DNA of 45,890 nt from Actinomycetota bacterium. GTDB lineage: Bacteria; Actinomycetota; Acidimicrobiia; Acidimicrobiales; Ilumatobacteraceae. This document shows, piece by piece, positions 1 through 7,825 of this stretch. Positions within the stretch are counted from its first letter, which is position 1. Each line of letters opens with the position of its first letter. A program made the position numbers and the translations under genes. The notes beneath the pieces were generated by a model. That model worked only from the letters and a program-made list of their open reading frames with translations, was not told where the DNA came from and did no database searches. Where the stretch lies: assembly GCA_009919275.1 (NCBI GenBank), contig RGCG01000009.1, positions 1 to 45,890 of the forward strand. Direction: 5' to 3'.

Positions 1-65
1 TCAGTTGGCAGAGCGCCACGTTCACACCGTGGAGGTCATCGGTTCGAGCCCGGTATCGCCCACCA
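1..65 (+). tRNA. tRNA-Val(CAC), 5' end cut by window edge
   Basis: The window opens in the D arm (TCAGTTGGCAGAGC). The anticodon stem CCACG/CGTGG holds loop TTCACAC, so the anticodon is CAC (Val, codon GTG). The T arm (ATCGG-TTCGAGC-CCGGT) is paired. The 3' acceptor strand is ATCGCCC with discriminator A and an encoded CCA at 63-65. About 16 nt at the 5' end lie outside the window. Confidence 0.93.
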
Positions 66-99
66 GGGCAGGATCGCCTGTCGTGTGGGCATGCCCCAC

Positions 100-105
100 T
101 AATTT
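100..105 (+). promoter_or_regulatory. -10 box TAATTT, leaderless promoter of the DUF3499 gene
   Basis: TAATTT ends 7 nt before GTG 113. The spacing puts the transcription start at or next to the start codon, matching the pattern seen before many genes here. No clear -35 box. Confidence 0.5.
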
Positions 106-112
106 CGGGGAC

Positions 113-637
113 GTGCCACGACTGTGCGAGCGCCCCGGATGTTCAGCGCCTGCAACCGTGACGTACGGGTTCGACACCGCCGAACTATTGGTGTGGCTGA
201 GCCCTTTCGAGCCCGAAGAGAAGGCGCGTCCGTACGGGTCCGGCATCTTGTGTCGTCGCCACGCCGATGCGTTGGTCGTGCCGCGGGGATGGCACGTAGA
301 TGATCGTCGTGAAGTGGTGCCACGGCTGTTCATCGCACCACCGGTTGAAGAGCGGCCCGCATCGGGTGTCGCAAAGAGTGCCACCAAGAGTGAGGGTCAT
401 GGCAAGGTGCGCAGCATCCGCGAAAAGCAAGCACCGCTGGCCGACCTCTTCGACGCTGTCGCTGTTGCGGGTTCCGAAGCCGAGCCTCAACTCGACGAGA
501 CGCGCGCCATGCCGTGGTCGCCGAAACTCATCGAGGAACTGAGCGACGACAATGCGGGTTTGGGCGCCGATGAGCCGCCGAAGGGTGGGCTCTTGGCGCG
601 CGCGTTTGGCAACAAAGACCGTCGCGAACGGAGCTGA
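113..637 (+). CDS. DUF3499 family protein
   Basis: A 174-residue protein of the actinobacterial DUF3499 family, whose function is unknown. The N-terminus carries C5-x4-C10 and, after a strand-rich stretch, C47-x2-H50 followed by a PRGW motif, a likely small zinc-binding core. The remainder is charged, low-complexity and probably disordered. GTG 113 is chosen because the family pattern (M-x-x-x-C) begins there, a TAATTT box sits 7 nt upstream, and longer versions would run into the tRNA. The SRPBCC gene follows after 5 nt, so the two are probably cotranscribed. The family assignment rests on the Cys pattern and the PRGW segment; the role is unknown. Confidence 0.75.
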   Translation: MPRLCERPGCSAPATVTYGFDTAELLVWLSPFEPEEKARPYGSGILCRRHADALVVPRGWHVDDRREVVPRLFIAPPVEERPASGVAKSATKSEGHGKVRSIREKQAPLADLFDAVAVAGSEAEPQLDETRAMPWSPKLIEELSDDNAGLGADEPPKGGLLARAFGNKDRRERS

Positions 638-642
638 CGCAG

Positions 643-1074
643 ATGCGGACCGAGGCAACTCTTGAGGCACCAACGTCGCTGACACGCCTGCGCCCGTACG
701 TGGTTGACCTTGGCGAGTACCCGAAGTGGATGCCGCTCGTTCACCGTGCAACGGTGGCGGGACCGGGTGCATGGGACGTGGAATTGCGCGCAAAGGTGGG
801 CCCGTTTGCGCGATCGAAACGGCTGCGCATGGAGCGCACAACCGATTCACCGCAGTTGGTTGTCTTCGAGCGCCGCGAACACGATGGCCGCGAGCACGCT
901 CCGTGGCGCATGACGTGCACGATGGTTGAAAAGGGCGAGTCGGTGGTGATGCGCGTCGAGCTGTACTACGGCGGCACGCTGTGGACGGGCGGGATTCTCG
1001 AGCGTGTGCTGGCCGATCACATCGAGCGGGGTCGCGAGAACCTGAGAGCGCTGGTCAGCCCGGGCGGGCGCTGA
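643..1074 (+). CDS. SRPBCC (START-like) family protein
   Basis: A 143-residue cytoplasmic protein with the helix-grip layout of SRPBCC/polyketide-cyclase-like proteins: an N-terminal strand (TLEAP), a helix ending DLGEYPKWMPLV, a run of beta strands, and a long C-terminal helix (ERVLADHIERGRENLRALV). Such domains bind hydrophobic ligands; the ligand here cannot be told. It follows the DUF3499 gene by 5 nt. Its last 20 nt overlap the 3' end of the convergent ABC ATPase gene. No signal peptide or membrane segment. Confidence 0.7.
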   Translation: MRTEATLEAPTSLTRLRPYVVDLGEYPKWMPLVHRATVAGPGAWDVELRAKVGPFARSKRLRMERTTDSPQLVVFERREHDGREHAPWRMTCTMVEKGESVVMRVELYYGGTLWTGGILERVLADHIERGRENLRALVSPGGR

Positions 1075-1840
1075 ATCGACCGTCAGTGCGCCGCTCGACG
1101 CGGAGCGGAAACTCGAAGATGGTCGACAACAGGTCGCTGGTGAGTGTTTCGCCGATGGGTCCGCTGTCCAGGACTTTTCCGCGTTTCAACGCAAGCAGAT
1201 GGGTTGCCTTGGTGGGGATTTCATCGACGTGATGCGTGACGATGGCGCTGGCAAGGTTCGGGTCCGAAGCGATGGTGTCGTCGATGGCGCGCACGAGTTG
1301 CTCGCGACCGCCGAGGTCGAGGCGGCCGCTTGGTTCGTCGAGCAGCACGATGGCGGGTGCATTCATTCGGGTGCGAGCGAGAAACACGCGCTGTTGTTCG
1401 CCCGAGGAGAGGGTGGAGATCTCGCGTTCGGCGAGATGGTCGACCCCCATGTGTTGCAGGCAGACGATGGCGCGCCGGCGATCGGTCTCGTCGTAGCTGT
1501 GCCACCAGGGTTCGAGTGCGGCGTGCTTGGCCGTCATGACGACTTCGAAGGCGCGCAGTTGCGGGCGGAGCTCGGTGGCGAAGGCGGCCGACATGTAGGC
1601 AACGCGCCGACGAAGGGTGCGCACGTCGGTGTCTCCGAGCCGTTCTCCCGTGACGATCACCTCACCGGCGCTGGGGTGCAGGTAGAGGGCGGCAATGCGC
1701 ATCAGCGACGTTTTGCCCGAACCGTTGGCACCGAGGATGATCCAGTGCTCGCCGGGGTGCGCATTCCAGTCGACGTTGTCAAGGATGACCGTCGAGTCGC
1801 GGTTCAGCGAGACGTTGCGAAGTTCGAGAGCAGGCCCCAC
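1055..1840 (-). CDS. ABC transporter ATP-binding protein (YlmA-like, no permease nearby)
   Basis: A 261-residue ABC ATPase with all motifs: Walker A GANGSGKT (about 37-44), signature LSSGEQQR (about 144-151), Walker B AIVLLDEP (about 163-170), and switch histidines in VTHHVDE (about 201-207). No permease or binding protein is adjacent, so its partner or even its transport role is open; solitary ATPases of this kind resemble YlmA/ModF-like proteins. GTG 1840 is chosen because it starts just before the first nucleotide-binding-domain strand (ALELRNVSL) and has TACCCT 8 nt upstream. A longer reading frame extends into the divergent gene and is unlikely. It is divergent from the phosphotransferase gene with only 24 bp between them. 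Confidence 0.85.
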   Translation of the reverse strand: MGPALELRNVSLNRDSTVILDNVDWNAHPGEHWIILGANGSGKTSLMRIAALYLHPSAGEVIVTGERLGDTDVRTLRRRVAYMSAAFATELRPQLRAFEVVMTAKHAALEPWWHSYDETDRRRAIVCLQHMGVDHLAEREISTLSSGEQQRVFLARTRMNAPAIVLLDEPSGRLDLGGREQLVRAIDDTIASDPNLASAIVTHHVDEIPTKATHLLALKRGKVLDSGPIGETLTSDLLSTIFEFPLRVERRTDGRFSARPG

Positions 1841-1848
1841 TTGGGTGA

Positions 1849-1858
1849 AGGGTAACGT
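1849..1858. promoter_or_regulatory. Divergent overlapping -10 boxes
   Basis: On the plus strand TAACGT (1853-1858) ends 6 nt before GTG 1865. On the minus strand TACCCT (1854-1849) ends 8 nt before GTG 1840. The boxes share 1853-1854, so two RNA polymerases could not occupy them together. Both would give leaderless transcripts. Confidence 0.5.
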
Positions 1859-1864
1859 TCTGCC

Positions 1865-2845
1865 GTGCCGGATTCCGCTGACACCGTGTTGCGCGAAACC
1901 CTGAGTGACGTCCTGCACGGGGCGGGTGTCGCCGGGGGAGTCTCGTCGCTCACGCGACTGACGGGCGGAGCATCGCGCGAGACATGGCATTTCATCGTTG
2001 GTGGCGAACCGTTCATCTTGCAGCGCCAGCGTCCGGGGACGCCGCGAGACATGCACGTCGAGGTTGCCGTTCTCGAGGCGGCGTATGCAGCGGGAGTTCC
2101 GGTTGCGGAAGTGGTCACGAGCTCGCGTGGCATGGAAACGAATCCGCTGGGTGAACCCTTCATGGTGGTTCGGGCGGTCGAGGGCGAGACGATTGCGCGC
2201 AAGATCTTGCGTGACGACACCTTCGGCTCGGCGCGACCTCAACTTGCCGCACAAATTGGTCGGGCGATGGCGCAGATCCATCGCATCGACCACGCATCAA
2301 TCGACGGCCTCGAGGGCGAAGACCAAGTGGCGAAGTACGTCCAGCTGATGGACGAGTCCGGACAGGCGCATCCGGCTTTCGAGATTGCCTTCCGCTGGCT
2401 CGAGGCGAACCGTCCCGCCCCCCGCGACTGGTGTCTGGTGCACGGCGACTTCCGCTTGGGAAACGTGATCGTGGGCAACGACGGATTGCGGGCGGTGCTC
2501 GACTGGGAGCTCGCCCACGTGGGAAATCCGGCCGAGGACTTGGGTTGGATGTGCGTGCGGGCTTGGCGCTTCGGTGGCAGCAAACCCGTTGCGGGTGTAG
2601 GTGACTACGAGCAGTTGTTGAATGCCTACGAAGCCGAGTCGGGCGTGCGTATCGAGGAACGCGAACTGCGGTGGTGGGAGCTGCTCGGCACGGTGAAGTG
2701 GGGACTCATGTGCATCTCGCAATCGGCATACCACCTCAACGGTGTGGTCCGCAGTCATGAACTCGCTGCCATTGGACGTCGGGTGTGCGAGAACGAATAC
2801 GACGCTCTCATGACCATTCGTGAACTGTCGGCAGGTGCGCGGTGA
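1865..2845 (+). CDS. Phosphotransferase family protein (APH fold, ACAD10-like)
   Basis: A 326-residue protein of the aminoglycoside phosphotransferase/choline kinase fold. It has the catalytic-loop motif VHGDFRLGN (near residues 191-199) and the metal-binding segment VLDWELAHVGNPAEDLGW shortly after. The N-terminal GGASRETWHF segment is the nucleotide-binding loop. Actinobacterial members with this sequence often sit beside acyl-CoA dehydrogenases and DUF6285 proteins and resemble the kinase domain of ACAD10, suggesting phosphorylation of a hydroxylated acyl compound, not antibiotic resistance. It starts at GTG 1865, 6 nt after TAACGT, and overlaps the downstream DUF6285 gene by 4 nt (GTGA). 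The substrate is not determined. Confidence 0.82.
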   Translation: MPDSADTVLRETLSDVLHGAGVAGGVSSLTRLTGGASRETWHFIVGGEPFILQRQRPGTPRDMHVEVAVLEAAYAAGVPVAEVVTSSRGMETNPLGEPFMVVRAVEGETIARKILRDDTFGSARPQLAAQIGRAMAQIHRIDHASIDGLEGEDQVAKYVQLMDESGQAHPAFEIAFRWLEANRPAPRDWCLVHGDFRLGNVIVGNDGLRAVLDWELAHVGNPAEDLGWMCVRAWRFGGSKPVAGVGDYEQLLNAYEAESGVRIEERELRWWELLGTVKWGLMCISQSAYHLNGVVRSHELAAIGRRVCENEYDALMTIRELSAGAR

Positions 2846-3195
2846 CCGCACCCCATGATCCACCCACGGCAGCGCAACTGACCGAAGCCGTACGCGAGTG
2901 GCTCGAAAATCACGTCATGCCGAACGTGTCGGGAGCGATGCAGTTCCATGCCCGTGTTGCCGCGAACGTTCTTGCCATGGTCGAGCGCGAAATCGAATTC
3001 GGCCCCGCACAGCAGCAACGTCATCTTGCGGGGCTGCACGAGCTGGGGTGCGCCGACGATGCGGAGTTGGCGCGGCGCATTCGGTCGGGCGAGCTCGACA
3101 ACGGTCGCGGCGGTGTGCGCGACGACGTCGAGGCGTTCATCTTCGAGTCGGTCGTCGACAAATTGCGGGTGGCGAACCCGAAGTACCTGCGCTAG
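2842..3195 (+). CDS. DUF6285 domain-containing protein
   Basis: A 117-residue, largely helical protein matching DUF6285 (PTAAQLTEAVREWL near the N-terminus, FHARVAANVLAMVERE in the middle). The family is a frequent partner of ACAD10-like phosphotransferases. Here the start overlaps the phosphotransferase stop (GTGA), implying translational coupling and a shared complex or pathway. No catalytic residues are recognised. Its stop overlaps the stop of convergent rlmN by 4 nt. Confidence 0.72.
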   Translation: MTAPHDPPTAAQLTEAVREWLENHVMPNVSGAMQFHARVAANVLAMVEREIEFGPAQQQRHLAGLHELGCADDAELARRIRSGELDNGRGGVRDDVEAFIFESVVDKLRVANPKYLR

Positions 3196-4253
3196 TCGTC
3201 GTGGCGTCCGAAGCGCACGGGGGTGATGGTTTGCCCGGCGGCCAATTGGCCACACGCCGCATCGATATCGGTGCCGCGGTTGCGGCGGACGGTGGCGTTC
3301 ACGCCGAAGCCCACCAGGATGTCGGCGAACTCGCGAACGCGTTGCGGTGATGACCCGCGGGTTGGCCAGCCAGGGGTGGGGTTGAGGGGAATCAAGTTCA
3401 CGTGCGCGCTCGGTCGCAGGCGTTTGCACAATCGCGCCAGTTCGTTTGCGTCTCGTTGGGTGTCGTTGACGCGGTCGATGAGTGCCCACTCAAAACTGAC
3501 GCGACGGCGCCGTTCCGTCAGGTAGTCGTTGCAGGCGGCGACGAGTTCGTCGATCGGGTAGCGCTTGTTGATGGGAACAAGTTCGTTGCGAAGTTCGTCG
3601 CGCGCGGCGTGTAGCGACACCGCGAGGTTCACGGGAAGGGGCCATGCGGCGAGTTGTTTGATGCCGGGGATGATGCCAACCGTGCTGATCGTGAGGTGGC
3701 GCGCCGAGATGCCGATGTCGTCGTGGATGCGTTCGACGGCGGCGCGGGTGGCGGCCTCGTTGGCAAGGGGCTCACCCATTCCCATGAAGACGATGTTCGA
3801 CACGCGACGATCCATGCCCTGCGCGCGCCGAGCAGCCTTCACGACCTGTTCGACAATCTCGCCGGCGGTGAGGTGACGGTTGAACCCGGCCTGTCCGGTG
3901 GCGCAGAAACCGCAGGCCATCGCACAACCAGCCTGCGTGCTCACGCACACCGTGGCGCGGTCGGGATACAACATGAGAACGGTTTCGATCGGGTGCTCAC
4001 CGTCGCGCAGGTGCCAGAGGAATTTCACGGTGTCGCCGGTTGTGTCGGTGCTCTCGGTCTTCCAGATGAGCGACTCGGGAAGTGCGCTCGTCAATTCATC
4101 GCGCAAGGTCGCAGGAAGGCTGGTGATGTCGGCCGGTTGGCGGAACTGTTGGTACAGCGCTTCCCACACCTGTTTCACGCGGTAGGCGGGTTGGTTGGGC
4201 ATCGCCGCAGCGATGTCGTCGCGCGATGCGTCGTAGAGACCCGTGGTTGCCAT
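3192..4253 (-). CDS. rlmN: 23S rRNA/tRNA (adenine-C2)-methyltransferase RlmN
   Basis: A 353-residue radical-SAM enzyme that methylates C2 of A2503 in 23S rRNA (and A37 of some tRNAs). The radical-SAM cluster motif C110-x3-C114-x2-C117 lies in CAMACGFCATGQ. The C-terminal methyl-carrying cysteine is in DAACGQL (about C334). The GEPLAN-like segment (MGMGEPLAN) and the N-terminal accessory domain (PAYRVKQVWEALY) are present. Length matches the family. ATG 4253 lies 4 nt after the mshD stop, so it is probably translated from the mshD transcript. Confidence 0.95.
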   Translation of the reverse strand: MATTGLYDASRDDIAAAMPNQPAYRVKQVWEALYQQFRQPADITSLPATLRDELTSALPESLIWKTESTDTTGDTVKFLWHLRDGEHPIETVLMLYPDRATVCVSTQAGCAMACGFCATGQAGFNRHLTAGEIVEQVVKAARRAQGMDRRVSNIVFMGMGEPLANEAATRAAVERIHDDIGISARHLTISTVGIIPGIKQLAAWPLPVNLAVSLHAARDELRNELVPINKRYPIDELVAACNDYLTERRRRVSFEWALIDRVNDTQRDANELARLCKRLRPSAHVNLIPLNPTPGWPTRGSSPQRVREFADILVGFGVNATVRRNRGTDIDAACGQLAAGQTITPVRFGRHDD

Positions 4254-4257
4254 GGGG

Positions 4258-5166
4258 TCAGTGAATGTCGCCCACGAACGCGCGCTCGCGGTGGGCGGGA
4301 ATGAAGCCGAGCTTGCGGTACATGTTGACCGCCGCATCGTTGCGCGTGTCGACGTAGAGCATGCCCGTTGTGGCACCGTTCGCGGCCAACCAATTGAGAC
4401 CCGAGATGGTGAGCTTCGAACCCATGCCTTTGCCGGCAAAGTCGGGATCGGCGGCGATGACGTAAATCTCGCCGACGGCGTCGGGGTGCATCTTCGTCCA
4501 ACAAAAGCCCGCGATGCGGCCATCGGATTCGGCTATACGGAAGCCATCGGGGTTGAACCACGATTCGCGCGTGCGTGCCGTGAGGGTGTCGATGTCCCAG
4601 TCGCCCTGCTCGGCGTGCTGGGCGAAGGCCCGGTTGTTGACGTCGAGCCATGCAGCCGCATCGCGTTCGAAGTTGAAACCGCGGGTGAAGCCGGCTTCCG
4701 CGCGCGAGGCCAGCTCGGGCTCGAGGGGGAGCGGTCGGCGCATTTGATACAGCTCGCGACCCGGGTGCAGGCCGATCTTTTCGGCGAGTTCGAAGTAGAT
4801 GGAGGAGGGTTCGAACACCCACCAGTGAACGTGTCCGCCACCCTCGGTGCGCACGACGTCGAGCGCGGCGTCGAGCATGGCCGGCCCGATGGCAGCCATG
4901 TCGTAGCGGTGGTGCGGGTGCACCACCAGGTCGACACCCCAACTGTCGTTTCCGCGCGACACCTGCGCATACGCAACGGGGTGGTCGTGGTCGTCTTCCC
5001 AGCCGATGATGGCGGCAAAACCCCGTCGACCCCCTTGGCGAAGGTCGAGCCAAAGATGGTCGGACAGTGCGCGCTGTCCGTCGGCGCGTTCGGCCGCCTC
5101 GAGCAGGCCGTTCACCACTTCGAAACCCCGTGCGTCGATGTTCCGGCGGATCTCGAGGCGCAGCAC
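4258..5166 (-). CDS. mshD: Mycothiol synthase (acetyl-CoA:Cys-GlcN-Ins acetyltransferase)
   Basis: A 302-residue protein with two GNAT domains that performs the last step of mycothiol synthesis. The C-terminal domain has the acetyl-CoA loop FAGKGMGSKL and a closing segment YVDTRNDAAVNMYRKLGF. GFCWTKMHP and GEIYVIAADP are typical of MshD. It marks the organism as a mycothiol-making actinobacterium. GTG 5166 is preferred because TACCCT (5178-5173) ends exactly 6 nt upstream and the predicted length fits known MshD (about 300). An in-frame ATG at 5217 would add 17 residues and overlap the nth start. rlmN follows after 4 nt. Confidence 0.9.
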   Translation of the reverse strand: MLRLEIRRNIDARGFEVVNGLLEAAERADGQRALSDHLWLDLRQGGRRGFAAIIGWEDDHDHPVAYAQVSRGNDSWGVDLVVHPHHRYDMAAIGPAMLDAALDVVRTEGGGHVHWWVFEPSSIYFELAEKIGLHPGRELYQMRRPLPLEPELASRAEAGFTRGFNFERDAAAWLDVNNRAFAQHAEQGDWDIDTLTARTRESWFNPDGFRIAESDGRIAGFCWTKMHPDAVGEIYVIAADPDFAGKGMGSKLTISGLNWLAANGATTGMLYVDTRNDAAVNMYRKLGFIPAHRERAFVGDIH

Positions 5167-5172
5167 GTTGTC

Positions 5173-5207
5173 AGGGTACCGCCGATCCGGCCGGTGCTGG
5201 GTAGTGT
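5173..5207. promoter_or_regulatory. Divergent -10 boxes for mshD (minus) and nth (plus)
   Basis: TACCCT on the minus strand (5178-5173) ends 6 nt before mshD GTG 5166. TAGTGT on the plus strand (5202-5207) ends 8 nt before nth ATG 5216. Both fit leaderless transcription; the intergenic space is 49 bp. Confidence 0.5.
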
Positions 5208-5215
5208 CGCCGCAC

Positions 5216-5857
5216 ATGGGAAAGCCGCGCACAGCCGCATCGCGCGCGAAGGTTGTCGCCGAGCGACTGGCCGGAGAGTTTCCCGAGGCCCGCTGCGAAC
5301 TCGACCACCGCAACCCGTTCGAGTTGCTCGCGGCGACGATCCTTTCCGCACAGTGCACCGATGCCCGTGTGAACATGGTGACGCCGGCGTTGTTCGCCGA
5401 GTTTCCGACACCCGACGACCTGGCGAACGCCGACGTGTCGCGCGTCGAGCAACTCGTGAAGTCGACCGGCTTCTACGCTTCGAAGGCAAAGAACCTGATT
5501 GGCATGGCGCGGGCGCTCGTTGATCGATTCGATGGCGAGGTGCCGCGAGATCTTGAAGACTTGGTGACGTTGCCGGGAGTCGGACGAAAGACGGGCAACG
5601 TGGTGCGCAGCGTCGCGTTCGATCTACCGGGTCTTCCCGTTGACACCCACGTGGGTCGTCTGTCGCGACGGCTCGGCCTGACGACGCAGGAAGATCCGGT
5701 GAAGGTCGAACTGGAACTGAACAAGTTCCTCCCCCCGCAAGAGTGGGGACGTTTCAGTTTGCGACTCATCCTCCACGGGCGACGCACTTGCGATGCGCGC
5801 AAACCGAAGTGCCGCGACTGTGTCCTGCTCGACATCTGCCCATCGGGCAATCCTTGA
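5216..5857 (+). CDS. nth: Endonuclease III (DNA glycosylase/AP lyase)
   Basis: A 213-residue base-excision repair enzyme that removes oxidised pyrimidines and cleaves AP sites. The helix-hairpin-helix is LPGVGRKTGN with catalytic Lys125. Catalytic Asp143 is in PVDTHVGR. The 4Fe-4S loop has C192-x6-C199-x2-C202-x5-C208 at the C-terminus. ATG 5216 follows TAGTGT by 8 nt, and the length is normal for Nth. It is divergent from mshD-rlmN; a small helical protein follows after 27 nt. Confidence 0.95.
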   Translation: MGKPRTAASRAKVVAERLAGEFPEARCELDHRNPFELLAATILSAQCTDARVNMVTPALFAEFPTPDDLANADVSRVEQLVKSTGFYASKAKNLIGMARALVDRFDGEVPRDLEDLVTLPGVGRKTGNVVRSVAFDLPGLPVDTHVGRLSRRLGLTTQEDPVKVELELNKFLPPQEWGRFSLRLILHGRRTCDARKPKCRDCVLLDICPSGNP

Positions 5858-5884
5858 CGCTTGCGATCTGGGAGACTGACCGTC

Positions 5885-6133
5885 ATGGCCGTATCGAAGA
5901 AGAATCAGTCGTCGGGCACGCCGCGGGGCGAAACCTTGATGGCCCTGCGTAACGAACTCGAGGCCTTCGGCGAAGCACTGAACCGCACGCGTGACCGCGC
6001 GGTCGACCTGGAGAATCGACCAGGGGTGCGCCAGCAAGAGGACATCCACCGTGCAATCGTCGAGGTTGCACGGTCGGTCGACTCGGCCCGCAAAGCGGTC
6101 GATCGAGCCCTCAAAATAGCCAAGAACACCTGA
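5885..6133 (+). CDS. Small charged helical protein of unknown function
   Basis: An 82-residue soluble protein, not recognised. After a basic, polar N-terminus (AVSKKNQSSGTPRGE) it is strongly helical with heptad-like spacing (LRNELEAFGEALNRTRDRAVDLE and IVEVARSVDSARKAVDRALKIAK), so a short coiled coil is likely. ATG 5885 has GGGAG about 10 nt upstream; an in-frame TTG at 5861 would add eight residues. It lies between nth and the his operon and is probably read through from nth. No catalytic motif. Confidence 0.65.
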   Translation: MAVSKKNQSSGTPRGETLMALRNELEAFGEALNRTRDRAVDLENRPGVRQQEDIHRAIVEVARSVDSARKAVDRALKIAKNT

Positions 6134-6144
6134 GCCGCCCTCGG

Positions 6145-6150
6145 TAGCGT
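6145..6150 (+). promoter_or_regulatory. -10 box TAGCGT of the his operon, leaderless
   Basis: TAGCGT ends exactly 6 nt before hisC GTG 6157. The his operon mRNA would therefore start at or within a few nt of hisC, leaving no room for a his leader peptide, T-box or riboswitch. Confidence 0.5.
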
Positions 6151-6156
6151 TGTTGC

Positions 6157-7218
6157 GTGACGCGAATCCCCCTGCGCAGTGATCTTCGTGCCCTGTCGGG
6201 CTATCACTCGCCGCAGGTCGACGTCCCCGTGCGGCTGAACACCAACGAAGCGCCGTTCGCGCCGCCGTCGGAATGGCTCGCCGAGGTGGCAGCCGCGGCG
6301 CGTGACATCGAATGGAATCGGTACCCCGACCGAGCAGCATCGGAACTGCGCGAGGGCATTGCCGCGTTGCACGGCGTCTCGGCCGATCAGGTGTTCGTCG
6401 CCAACGGTTCGAACGAAGTCCTGCAGTCGATTCTCCTCGCCTACGCAGGCGCGGGTGGCAACGTCACCATGTTTTCTCCCACGTACCAGATGCACGCCCA
6501 GATTGCCCGAGTGGTCGGTGCAACGGTGGTCGAGGGCAAGCGCAATCCGGACTTCACCCTCGACCGCGCCGAGATCGAACGCGTCGTGGCCGCATCGCGG
6601 CCCGCCGTGTCATTCATCTGCTCGCCGAACAATCCGACGGGAACCGTCGAGCCGCGCGAAAACGTCGAGGCGATGCTCGCAGTGGCGCCCGGCGTCGTGG
6701 TGGTCGACGAGGCGTACGCACAATTCTCGCCTTGGTCGGCCCTCGAACTTGTGAATGACGAGACGCCGCTCGTAGTCACGCGCACCTTTTCGAAGACGTG
6801 GTCCATGGCGGCCGCGCGACTCGGGTATCTCATCGGACCGCGTTGGCTGGTGGCCGACATGGAAGCCGTGGTCTTGCCGTACCACCTCGACGCGTTCAAA
6901 CAGCGTGCAGGTTTGCTGGCGCTTAAGTTCGTGGGTGACATGGAGTCGCGCGTGCGCGACATCGTTGCCGGGCGCGACAAGATCGTTGCCGCATTTTCGC
7001 GGCTTCCCGTGACGTCGTGGCCGAGCGGCGCCAACTTCGTGTTGTTCCGTCCGGAAACACTGTCCGGTCGGACGGTGTGGCAAGGACTCCTTGACAGGGG
7101 AGTCCTTGTGCGCGACTGCAGCAGCTGGGCGGGCCTCGACAACTGCCTGCGTGTCACCGTTGGAACCGACAACGAGAACGAGGCGTTCATCGCTGCAATG
7201 AAAGCCGTGTTGAAATGA
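6157..7218 (+). CDS. hisC: Histidinol-phosphate aminotransferase
   Basis: A 353-residue PLP-dependent class I/II aminotransferase that converts imidazole-acetol phosphate and glutamate to histidinol phosphate. The PLP lysine is K213 in RTFSKTWSMAAARLGYL. The N-terminal LNTNEAPF substrate segment, FICSPNNPTG and VVDEAYAQF are all present. Length is normal. It heads a his cluster: hisB starts 13 nt downstream and hisB-hisH-hisA-hisF are coupled by 4-nt overlaps. GTG 6157 is fixed by the -10 box and by the start of conserved sequence. Confidence 0.93.
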   Translation: MTRIPLRSDLRALSGYHSPQVDVPVRLNTNEAPFAPPSEWLAEVAAAARDIEWNRYPDRAASELREGIAALHGVSADQVFVANGSNEVLQSILLAYAGAGGNVTMFSPTYQMHAQIARVVGATVVEGKRNPDFTLDRAEIERVVAASRPAVSFICSPNNPTGTVEPRENVEAMLAVAPGVVVVDEAYAQFSPWSALELVNDETPLVVTRTFSKTWSMAAARLGYLIGPRWLVADMEAVVLPYHLDAFKQRAGLLALKFVGDMESRVRDIVAGRDKIVAAFSRLPVTSWPSGANFVLFRPETLSGRTVWQGLLDRGVLVRDCSSWAGLDNCLRVTVGTDNENEAFIAAMKAVLK

Positions 7219-7231
7219 AAGGGGCGCTCGC

Positions 7232-7825
7232 ATGAGCAGGACAGCCAAGGTGGAGCGCACCACCAAGGAAACCAGCATCACCGTCGACTTGAACCTCGAC
7301 GGCACTGGTGTGGCCGAGGTATCGACGGGCATCCCGTTCTACGACCACATGCTCGACCAGGTCGCCCGCCACGGCGGCTTCGACCTCACGCTCGCCGCAA
7401 AGGGCGACCTGCACATCGATACCCACCACACCGTCGAAGACGTTGCGCTCGCGCTCGGCGAGGCATTTCGCAAGGCGGCGGGTGATCGTGCCGGCGTGCG
7501 ACGCTTTTCGAGTGGTCGTTATCCGCTCGATGAAGCGGTGATCGACATCGTTCTCGACCTGTCGGGACGCCCCTTCGTGTACTGGGAGGTCCCGATTCCC
7601 GAGTGTTTGCCGCTCGGGAATCCACCTTTCGACCCCAACCTCGCCGAGCATGCAATCTCATCGTTCGCCACTGCTGCGAACATCACCCTGCACGTCACGT
7701 TGGTACGCGGCACAAACGTGCACCACATCGTCGAGGCCGCTTTCAAGGGTCTCGGGCGGTCGTTGCGCGATGCGGTGCGCATCGAGGGTGGTGGGGTTCC
7801 CTCCACGAAGGGTGTGCTTGCATGA
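7232..7825 (+). CDS. hisB: Imidazoleglycerol-phosphate dehydratase
   Basis: A 197-residue monofunctional HisB that dehydrates imidazole glycerol phosphate to imidazole acetol phosphate. The two internally repeated metal motifs are visible: DTHHTVEDVA in the first half and NVHHIVEAAFK in the second, plus PFYDHMLDQVARHGGFDL. There is no histidinol-phosphatase domain, as usual for Actinobacteria. ATG 7232 has a good AAAGGGG ribosome site. It ends by ATGA overlap with hisH. Confidence 0.95.
   Translation: MSRTAKVERTTKETSITVDLNLDGTGVAEVSTGIPFYDHMLDQVARHGGFDLTLAAKGDLHIDTHHTVEDVALALGEAFRKAAGDRAGVRRFSSGRYPLDEAVIDIVLDLSGRPFVYWEVPIPECLPLGNPPFDPNLAEHAISSFATAANITLHVTLVRGTNVHHIVEAAFKGLGRSLRDAVRIEGGGVPSTKGVLA

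Noticed and set aside
5-112. Longer N-terminus of the DUF3499 protein
   Set aside because: It would translate the tRNA-Val gene; the family start and a -10 box support GTG 113.
1865-2845. Aminoglycoside resistance gene
   Set aside because: The fold is shared, but sequence and DUF6285 partner match ACAD10-like metabolic kinases.
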